Below, piece after piece: positions 53,495 to 64,000 of a stretch of 64,000 bases of DNA. The first letter of the stretch is position 1. The number at the start of each line of letters is the position of its first letter. The notes below the pieces were generated by a model. That model was given only the letters and a program-made list of their open reading frames with translations, ran no database searches and was not told the DNA's origin. Where the stretch lies: the NCBI RefSeq assembly GCF_029227915.1, contig NC_079884.1, forward strand, positions 10,230,001-10,294,000, given 5' to 3'. A program made the position numbers and the translations under genes. The stretch is from Hydractinia symbiolongicarpus (Eukaryota; Cnidaria; Hydrozoa; Anthoathecata; Hydractiniidae).

Positions 53495-56400
53495 GGGTTG
53501 TTGTGGTTGTAGTCGCTTGGTGAACGTAAGAAATACGAAAGTCAACGAGAAACCTCTAATACATTTTATGCTACAATATACACCTAATGTGCTGAAGCTT
53601 TTCCATTATGTTAAGCTGGACTCCGTAGTTATTATAATATTTATATAAAATAAGTTTAATGAAATTTTGTGCGTCTGGTACAAACGTGTAACAATGCACT
53701 TGAACTTTTTTAACCTCGTCACCAGGGCGTACATAGCGATGTGCCGGGAAAATTGGCTCTGGGAGCGAGGATGGGTTTGACTATTATAATTAATATTACA
53801 TGTACAACTAGCATACGATAGAGTTTGAGTTTATTAACATTTTTCAATCTGATTGTTAGTCGTTTAATAATTTTTTTAAAATACTTAAGTGGCTTTATTT
53901 TAAATTCTTTCTATTTATTTTTTATTCTTTTTTTGTTTGTTTATCTTCCAGTAAACTCTAGCCTGAAATGTTTGGCAAATACTATTTCTGCTTTATAGCG
54001 TAACATACACCATAAAAACATTTTCACGTAAGTCATGGAGAGGACTTAGAAGTACATCTATAAATAAATAAATTTACTTTAAATAATAAAGTCCGAGTTT
54101 TTAAAAGAGTCCGTTGTGATGTTTAAAGTCAACCGAGGATCGTGGTCTTGACGGAAAGGTAAATAAATAAGGCTCCCCGGACCGCATATTTTCAGTAGCA
54201 GCACTGACAATTTATACCGCAGGTTCAAATTGCATTAATTTTGAGCCGCGCGCGAATGAAAGACCTTGTTAAAGTTTTAAGCTATTTTAGTTGTTTTTGT
54301 ATTGTGTTCTGTTATTAAAACTATTTAGACTTCGAAATCAGAATTGATTTTGAATGTTCTGAAATGTATTGAAATAGGGAGTATAATTTTGTTTCTGTGT
54401 GTGTAATTATATTTTGATGAAGTTTTTTACTCGATGTAAATATTATCGTGGTTGCTGTTGACAACGTTTTCTCCCTCCACCTTTTCTGTCGACTAAAGAA
54501 AGTAAAACATTTTCTTGTTACTTATTCTAATATGTATATATGTATTTAATAAAATATATGGAATTGAAAAAAATTTCCTGTGTCATCAACTTTATATTAA
54601 GTGGACATCGAAATACTTCAGTTAGTTGAACACTTTATAGAATTAATTGTCAATCTGGCTGGATAAGCGGAACAAATTTTTTTATTTTTGACCGGAAAAA
54701 AACATACTTTTGAGAACGCGCATTAAAATTAACTGAAATTCCAGAAATTGTTTTTTTTTTATTCATCTGTTTGGACTGTTGATTTTTTCAGTTTTCTGTG
54801 TGTGTTTTTTAATGTAGTAAATTGTAAAAAAAAATTATTACTGTGCCCGTATGAAAATACAAAAATGCCCTGGGGACGAGTCGAATTTTAAAATTTATTA
54901 TCATCTCACATAAAAAATAGTTTCACAAAAATCTTCGAGGAAACAGAAAAATAGAAAGAAGAGAGAGCTTCGCATGAAGTAAGAATGAGCATTTTACACT
55001 TCTTACTTAACTTCTTTTGATGAAATGCGATAAATATTCTCCATTTGCTTTTGAAAGGTCATTACCCAAAAGGACTTTAGCGTGTTTTAATTGTTTTTCA
55101 CTTTAAAAATCCGAACGATGTTTAAATCTTCTGCGTTGTGACTCAATTTTCGAATCTATTTTGTATGTGTTGATGATCTTGTATTAAATGTCTCAAAAAT
55201 TGTTCATCCCGTGTAGCAAATACTATCCACTTTTCTATTGACATTCCACGTTGGGGGAAATCTCAAAAATTTTCAAGCAGAGTCAGAATTCCTCAAAATT
55301 CACTGAGTTAACCATGTATTCTCCGGCATATTTGTCAAATCAAATTGACAATGGTTTGTAAATTTGAAGAAAAATACCTTTTATCATAGAAAAAGCAGTG
55401 AATAATAAACATTTTGGTTTTTGTATGTAAACTATTTTTATGTGCGCAGATTCGAATGTTTTAAAGCTGTAAAAATTCGAATGTTTACAAATATACCGAA
55501 TGTTAAAATCAACATATCGAAAATAAATGGGGGAAATGGTGTCAAAGAACGCTCACTACAGAAATGTTTTTTTTTTAATATTTGCATAAAGCGATAAACT
55601 ATGGGAGAAAAGTTAAAGGACGTCAAATGTTTTAAAGTTTAATTTACGTAAAATATGACTTAAAAGTTAATTACGTCAAATGATGTTTTAAAAAGTATAA
55701 ATACGCGTCAACCAAAGAAAAAATTTCAGTCTCTTATAGCCTCATAGAGGTTGAAGACATAAAGACAAAGATATGAAAAATAAAAAAAAAGAATATATAT
55801 TACGCAGATTTCTTTAAAAGAATGGAGAAAGAAAAATAAAGTGAGTTTAGGTGTAAACGTTATATGTGCCGTTTAGCTAAGTGACAGCTGCTTCAAGAAA
55901 AGCGCACTATGTTGGCCGTTAGATATTGAAGGGAGTTTTCTGGTAATTGTCAAGCTAGCCATGTAAAAAATGAACATTTATCTATCAACAACATTCAGTG
56001 CTTTTTTGAGGACGGCGCTTCTAAACATATATTGTAATTATCACATCACCGCATCAACTCTTAGCGCAGAAATTTAAAACGAATTATGTTTTTGAAAGAT
56101 TTTCTTGCTGCCCTAGATCTCTATCCGGTTTTTCTTTGATATTAAATGTTAACTCTAACCTGTTATTTTTACTTCTTAGAATTAAGCTGTATGGTAAAAT
56201 GAAAAAAATCATTTTGTGGTTTATCAAAGATACAACATTACCGATAAGCTGTGATGACGACAAACAAGGTATGGATTCAAAAGTTTACATTATTATTTCT
56301 TCAACTTTTATCTTTTTTTAGTTAATTACAGTGCACAAAATTGCATTCTTGTCCCTGAAAACCTCGACGTTTATTCCAAAGAACTCTGGGGGAGAGAATG

Positions 56401-56779
56401 CTTAAATTGGGGACAGACTGTTCGATTTTTCCGTAAGAATTTCTAAAGGAATTTTTATTAACATAATTTTTAACAAATAAAAAAAATTATCCTGCTTTAT
56501 AATACACAATTTGAATTGCTTTTAGAAGACTTAATCTGTCAAATTTGCACAAATTCCACCTCCAAACGATTTTACTTGATATTTTTGCTGCAAAGCTGTA
56601 AATAATTTTTCAGGTCTCCTACCCTACAATTTCCATTGAAAAAAAGAGTGTTGACCCTGAAGTAGTCGATTTCTTTTCTTTTCACTGAGTTATTGAGCTT
56701 CACTTGATGATTATCACTATAAAATGTAAGCAACAGAATGCAACAACAACAGAAGACTGACGTTTCACAAATAATTATA
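53495..56779. other. LRSAM1 3' region and intergenic sequence
   Basis: Candidate polyadenylation signals AATAAA lie near 54063 and at 54548-54553. A decayed CAACCTCG-family element spans about 53716-53775 (AACCTCGTCACCAGGGCG, GGGAGCGAGGATGG), and a lone end, CCCTGGGGACGAG, is at about 54867. The 61-codon frame at 56136 has no recognised motif. No further gene. Confidence 0.4.
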
Positions 56780-56838
56780 GACTCTCTATAACTCGAACGA
56801 TTTCCGATTCTCCACGGTTGTTCGAGTTATAGAGAGTC
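56780..56838. repeat. 19-bp perfect hairpin, 21-base loop
   Basis: GACTCTCTATAACTCGAAC at 56780-56798 has its exact reverse complement at 56820-56838, followed by CACTGTA. Ends of the form TACAGTG-GACTCTCTATAAC look like a pogo/mariner-type terminal repeat, so this may be one folded terminus of an otherwise lost element. Confidence 0.7.
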
Positions 56839-58945
56839 CACTGTACTTTATTTTTTTAACACCTTTGTAACATTGCATGCGATGTAACGTCTTTACTGAT
56901 TTTTTATGCCCCTGCTGTAGACAACAGAAGGCCTGTCAAGCTTGAAGTCGATCGGCATTAACTTTTCTAAACTTTTCGATTAAACTTCTCCAAAGCAAAA
57001 CCTTTCCAATATGCATTATTTTTTTTCTGTTAATGTCTATTTTATAAAGTTCCTCTGTACATCAAAAGTATGGTTGTTTGTGTGGAAAGCAGGATGATGG
57101 CTGTGTGCTCCCTATGGGGAAATATTGCGCCTCTGCAGCGAGAATGCATTTTAAGTAAACAGGAACTCTGCCTTGAAAAAAGTTTTTCCTAGTGAAAGAG
57201 CCTCCTTGGCAATACTTCCATTTGCTTTTAAAGGTGCGAGTTGCCAATTTACACAGTGAAAATGTGTTCTATATGTTGTTATGTTCCGTAGCTGCCATAA
57301 TATTTTTTTTCTCTTGCACCTTTTACATCAAGTACCACGCAAATTATTATATAAAACCCATCTTCCTAGATAAAAAAACAAAATTTATGGTTTTGTCTGG
57401 GATAATACTAAACGGTGTAATAACTCCCAGTCAACCCGAAGCACCACTATAATCCCCAATCAGCCACCAATGAAACCCAATCACTCCAAAAGACATTGCA
57501 ACAAAAAAAACAAATCACCCAAAATGGCTCGACACGACAGCGATTTCAATTTACTTTAAAATTTTGTTGGAAAATCTTTGCGATTTTGCGAATTTTTGTA
57601 ACGTGTAAAACTTATTCGGGTTTCGCGAATGACAGAAATAAATTGAATTAGCGAAATTAAGTTACAAATGTTTCACACAATCTTCTTTATTTTCCGTTGT
57701 AAGAGGACTATGGCGGATCATTATCATAACTTATCCAGTCTCCTTTTTGTCCTGACGCATTATTTTCTATATCCTGTTTTTGCCACATGCGTCCCACCTA
57801 CCATCCCCTCCCGTCCCGTCTGTTCCTTTAATCTCTATGTACACAGCTTTCTCTTTTGTTCTCATATGTGGCTGCGCCTATACGCATATTCAGAAAGCTC
57901 CGGGAACAAGATTGTATTTTATCATTTTTTTTTATTATTTTTTTAACACCGACAACATTATCTTATTTATTAAGTTCAACGAACTTTATTTAACCTTCAT
58001 GATTATATCATGATGAGAATAAAATAAGACTGAACTTTACTGATTCCCTTTTTCCAACTTAAATTGCTTAGTTAATGTTTGATGTATCCTGGAAACCACC
58101 AAATCATATTATTAAGTCTGCCTATGGGGGACGGTTTGTTCCCCGGGCGCTCCGAATTTTCGCAATTCGAATCGACGTGGCCACTGGCCCTTTATATATA
58201 AAACCAGGGGGTATAAAATTAAAATAATTAAATTAGAATAACTTGCATTAGCTAAGATTCTTCTAATTATAATTTCACATTAAGAATGAAACACTATGCT
58301 TACTATTGCATTACTTAAATTGTAATTTTCAATTTTTTTAATAACAAATACAAGCATAAAAAATAGGACTGCACCCCCGCTAATAATTTCACTTTTGTAA
58401 ACATCGCTTTCTTAAAAATGGTAGACCAAAGCTGTGCTTTAAGACACTGATGAAAGGAAGAAAATAGCATTCGTTATTTAGCTAGCTAGTTATATGTATA
58501 TTTTTTCTGGATTCATATGCAGAAGCCACTTGACTTGGTGCTTTTAAAAAGTTTTGTATTTAATAACTGTTTTCGAATTTTAGTCACATAAATGAAAATA
58601 AAACTAATAAACAAACAAAAATATCTGTGATATGTATCACTCTGGATTTCCTAACAATGTTGGCAGAGGTAAGATATTGCTAAATTTAAAAAGATTATTA
58701 AGACGTTTAAAGTATTTTCAGCTGGTTAGTTTGTAACTACCCATTGCAGAAAATACCGACATCCACAACTTCACACTTAGCTACTTCCTTCTTGTTAGGA
58801 TCAACAAGCAAACTATAGCTAGCTAGCTAGCTAGCTTAGCTAGGTATTCCACAAACTTTTATTGAATAGATCCCACAAGCAAATAATGTGAAGTGCCATG
58901 ATATTGGGAAATAATGATGCTTTCTTTGCTTGCAAGCTTGTTTAA
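56839..58945. other. Non-coding sequence
   Basis: No gene recognised. TTCGCGAA-type words recur at 57580-57650, and a (GCTA)n run is at about 58815-58840. Confidence 0.4.
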
Positions 58946-59586
58946 CAGTCAGGGATAACCGCAAATTAGGCTATAATAGTCTAATTAGTCTACGATAGCC
59001 TATTTAGGCGATTTATCTCTCCTAATTAGGCTATCAACATGGTTTTTGCTGCCTATTGCTGTTCTGTTGCATAATCGCAATGATTTTATTAGCTAAAAAC
59101 ATTCTATAGAACCCCCTTTTGATGGTCCAAATATATTTTTCTTTATTATTTGCGCTGTCAGAAGATATAGCATTTAGTTTGTTTTGATTAAGAACGCATG
59201 CGCTGTGTTACGGCTTCCTTGTTTTACGGCCACGGTTGCTTCTGAAAAAAAGGCTAAATTTCCCGTGCGCATATTTTCAACATGGTGGCGCATAGCCTAA
59301 ATAGACTATTTCTCGTCTAATTAGCCGATCCAAAGACTTTTAACGTATAATTTTTAGTCCCGTGAAGCAAGCTATAAAAAATTTTGCTCGAACAAAGATG
59401 ATGTAATGAGCAACAAAGCTCTGAAAGAAGATGGTGCGACCAAACGTGGTTTTCGAGATAATCATAAAAGAAGATAGCAAATTGCCTAAATAGGAGATAC
59501 TCGCCTAATTAGTCTATGAAAAATCTCCTAACTAAGCTACTAGCCTAATTTGGCGTGATAGCCTAATTTGCGGTTATCCCTGACTG
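58946..59586. mobile_element. 641-bp miniature element with CCTAATTAGGC-type repeats
   Basis: CAGTCAGGGATAACCGCAAA continues TTAGGCTAT at the left and is repeated inverted at the right, about 29 bp in all. TTTAA borders both ends (58941-58945 and 59587-59591). Interior copies of CCTAATTAGGC-like and GCCTAAATAG-like words cluster within about 110 bp of the left end and about 100 bp of the right, with more near 59290-59330. No coding frame. The 5-bp flank does not settle the superfamily. Confidence 0.8.
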
Positions 59587-59658
59587 TTTAATGTTCAGCG
59601 CCAGAGACACTTATTTACAGAAATAAAGTTTTGTTGACATAAATAGATGATCTATTTT

Positions 59659-60188
59659 CAGGGTTCCCACAGCTCCTCGAATCTCCTGCTTTTAATTTTC
59701 ATCCTCGAATCTCCTTGAAAAACTTGAAAATCAATGATTTCCTCCTCGAAATCTCCTCGAATTTTTTTTCAAAGTGCGCAAAATATTTTTATGATAAGAG
59801 AAAGAGGCTAAAGTTGACGAGTATAAGTTCAAATTGATCAGCCATAAAATAAGCATTCCTTGTTATTTTCCATTTCTTTCATTTTTGATAAAAGATATTT
59901 CTAATTCCCATCATCATAGGTTTAATATTATGTAGATATTGTAGATATTGTGTTTGCCTTTTTTAAATCACTAACTTCCCTGGGGTTTAAATATTGAGCA
60001 CTGGTATAAGAACTATGGATGAGCGTTTTTTGTTTATTTGTATAAGGTTTATATTATACTGTATATGAAGATACTGTTGTGTTATAAAAGACAGAATTTA
60101 AAAAACTCCTCGATACTCCTCGCTTATTTTCGAAATTGTCCTCGAATTTTACTGAATTTCTCCTCGAATCTCCTCGATTCCCCTTGAT
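59659..60188. mobile_element. hAT-like element, left end with CTCCTCGAAT repeats
   Basis: It begins CAGGGTTCCCACAG, the hAT-type terminus, followed by repeated CTCCTCGAATCTCCT words; the same words return at 60105-60185. The expected right terminus is absent because the LINE tail begins immediately after. No transposase. Confidence 0.55.
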
Positions 60189-61930
<1,742 letters not shown>

Positions 61931-62450
61931 GACCTGGGTTTCGTTGTTGTTGAGTGAGCTACTTTTGAACGAAGGTTTTGTATTGCTCAAAGATACAACG
62001 AACACAAAAATCAGTTTTAGCGTAAATGTGGGGTTTCCTATCTGAGTAAAGTTATATTTAAGTCGTAGGGAGATTATTCTACGGTTATGTGCTCTTCCAA
62101 AACTATGTTTGAAGGATCTGAGGAAGCCCATTTCCTTACAATGTTACACAGAAGCAGCAGGAAACAGCAGGAACCCACAACTCAGCAAAGCTACCATATT
62201 AGATGATAGATGGATAAAATAAACTGACTGGGATAAAAACAATTTATTAACAAAAACAATAATTTAAAAACTAACAAAACAACAAATTAAAGAAATGAAA
62301 AGATATTAAATGAATTAAAGAAGGCAGTATAATATTTAAAAATCAAAAAGGACTTAGCTGTCAAAGCAGGAGCTCTTCAAGCTTTAGTCTTCTTCTTTTT
62401 TTCTTCGACTTAGCGCACCAAGACCGGAGCATTTTAGATACGTCCGACGA
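61931..62450. other. Sequence upstream of the LINE fossil
   Basis: It may include more of the LINE 5' part; a minus-strand frame at 62131-61901 has no recognised motif. Otherwise AT-rich and non-coding. Confidence 0.3.
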
Positions 62451-62494
62451 GACGAGAGCTAAGCACGTTGTCGACGAGAGCTAAGCACGTTGTC
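62451..62494. repeat. Perfect 22-bp tandem duplication
   Basis: The unit GACGAGAGCTAAGCACGTTG plus TC occurs twice in a row without mismatch. Confidence 0.9.
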
Positions 62495-62639
62495 GATTGT
62501 GACTTTCAAACTGTTGTGATAATCCTGATATTATTTATTATCATGGCTAGCCTCACAAATATCGAGGGATATACCCTGGCTATTATTCCCAGGAGAGGCC
62601 AATGACTTAGAGTGAAAGTCCTAGAGTATTTCATTATCA

Positions 62640-62866
62640 TTTTGAGCTACGCAGACCCAATTATGGTCCTCGCTCTACCAGGTAACTCCCTGCAACATCC
62701 AACTGCTCACACAGTATGTGCCATCTCTGCAATTTTTCTCACATGCCTTGGGTTAACCCGAGGATATGGTAACACTTACTCACCCATATTAAATTGCCGC
62801 CAAGGGGAATCTAACCCCAGTCTTACGCACAAAGTGCAAGGGTTATAACCACTAAGCTACTGCACC
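62640..62866 (-). mobile_element. tRNA-derived SINE of a second type
   Basis: On the minus strand from 62866 the sequence starts TGGTGCAGTAGCTTAGTGG, an A-box region, and has GGGTTAGATTCCCC as B box near 62805-62820. It is followed by a body with no similarity to the SINE family at 1425. The whole is non-coding. Confidence 0.6.
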
Positions 62867-64000
62867 ATATAAAATTCAGACTTTAGGTAAACAAAGTCTA
62901 GTTAAAAATGTTTTACTGTCAAGGGCTGATCCAAGACAATTTGGACATCAGCATACCGATTTTGGGGACATGATGCTTGAGAATTACATTATTTCTTATT
63001 TTCTAGATATTTTATATCTCATATTATATTTATATATATCTTCAATCACAGAGAAGATATATTTTCATGAAGAAACTATATTCTATACTAAAAAAGAAAA
63101 CGATATGCTAAACCCATGTACTTTTGTTGCCCTAAAAGTTTTTTATCTGCGGTGCTATCGACGCCCAAAATAAATTCCTGGATCAGCCCCTGACTGTGAC
63201 TTATGCCATCTTTTTCCTGATATATGTTCTAAATCTAAATTACATAAAAACTATATATTTTTTAATTTCAAGATCAAAAGATGCCTCAACTTGAAAATAA
63301 AGTTTAGAATAGCTGGTCTACTGCTTACAATCTTCATTATTTTGCCTTTTGATTTGTGTGGAAGAGTTGGGGTATATAAACGACACATGCAACAATGAAA
63401 CTCGATGAAAATATATCGAACATTAATAACACATAATTAATAACCCTTACCACCTCGTTTCTAGGTTATTTGGCCCTTAAGTTTTAAGAGCAGTTCTATA
63501 GCTTTACTTGTCATATATGCAATTTCAGAGTTAAGGTATATACCATCTTTAATTTTCTTTTGTGGCAGGACAAGTTAGACGTTCTCGGTAGTGAGAGGCA
63601 TATAAAAAGTCCTAAAAAGAAGAGACTATTATAATAGATTTATCACCTATCTTCTCATGTCTTTGTTTACATTTGGACACCATTATTAAATCCTGGGCCC
63701 CTGGGCCTTGTATTGTGATATAACTCCTGGATTTCCAAATCGACTCCAAATTTTTGGAAGCTATATTTATGTGATTTGTAACACAGACCTAGTCAGAAAT
63801 AAATCAATCTTCTAAGTTCCAGATGGAGTATGTTGACTGCACACCCAAGTTATGTTAAGACATGCTAATATGCATAATAGGTTGTAATACAGCGTTCTCA
63901 GTAGCTGTTAAACGGTTATTACCCAATTGAAATTTATCCCAAATTTCGCAGTTTATGAGCGAAGCTAATTATATTACTACAAAATATGGGATGTATAGCC
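62867..64000. other. Non-coding sequence to the end of the window
   Basis: No gene was supported. One acceptor-flanked short frame at 63569-63634, ending in a Lys/Arg cluster (SPKKKRLL) and a stop, could be a last exon, but no upstream exon was found in the window. Confidence 0.35.

Noticed and set aside
58815-58840. (GCTA)n run as a regulatory site
   Set aside because: A simple short tandem repeat with no other signal around it.
63569-63634. Terminal exon ending SPKKKRLL
   Set aside because: It has a good acceptor and a stop, but no upstream exon or known protein could be found in the window.

Overview
This is a eukaryotic, AT-rich, intron-dense window. Four conserved animal genes can be assembled exon by exon: flotillin-1 (+, 7813-16723), a Gfi-1-type SNAG/zinc-finger repressor (-, 20133-17951), the histone-fold protein POLE3/CHRAC17 (-, 26092-23486) and the E3 ubiquitin ligase LRSAM1 (+, 40171-53494). 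For all four, the lengths and exon phases close exactly: 426, 295, 160 and 722 residues. The gene content is metazoan. Low GC, strongly conserved introns and a very varied DNA-transposon load suggest an early-branching animal, most likely a cnidarian. That placement is inference; nothing in the window names a species.

Layout. 1-7.8 kb: no host gene; tRNA-derived SINEs, a perfect hairpin and a decayed Ty3/gypsy-like retroelement (-). 7.8-16.7 kb: flotillin-1, whose third intron is swollen to 4.3 kb by a Kolobok-type element (TTAA target duplication, THAP-finger relic) with further elements nested inside it. 17.7-20.1 kb: Gfi-1-like gene, convergent with flotillin, with a SINE in its first intron. 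20.5-30.8 kb: POLE3 plus short miniature elements, several with 9-bp target duplications. 30.8-35.5 kb: a 4.7-kb element with mariner-like 37-bp terminal repeats, containing a 5'-truncated LINE and a 52-bp tandem array. 35.8-38.2 kb: a complete PIF/Harbinger element with an apparently intact transposase and a damaged Myb-like partner gene. 40.2-53.5 kb: LRSAM1, with a 2.8-kb Helitron in intron 6. 53.5-64 kb: no host gene recognised; a 641-bp miniature element with long terminal repeats, a hAT-like end, an internally deleted LINE with an (AAT)n tail and another SINE.

The four host genes do not form a pathway. Flotillin-1 scaffolds membrane microdomains, the Gfi-1 homologue represses transcription, POLE3 serves replication and chromatin remodelling, and LRSAM1 is a RING ubiquitin ligase of endosomal sorting and antibacterial autophagy. 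The main value of the window is complete multi-exon gene models that single ORFs do not reveal, and a dense set of nested elements whose boundaries and target duplications can be read directly. The least explained signals are a pair of in-phase extra exons in LRSAM1 intron 8, the mariner-ended composite element, and the integrase-like helix-turn-helix relic inside flotillin intron 3.
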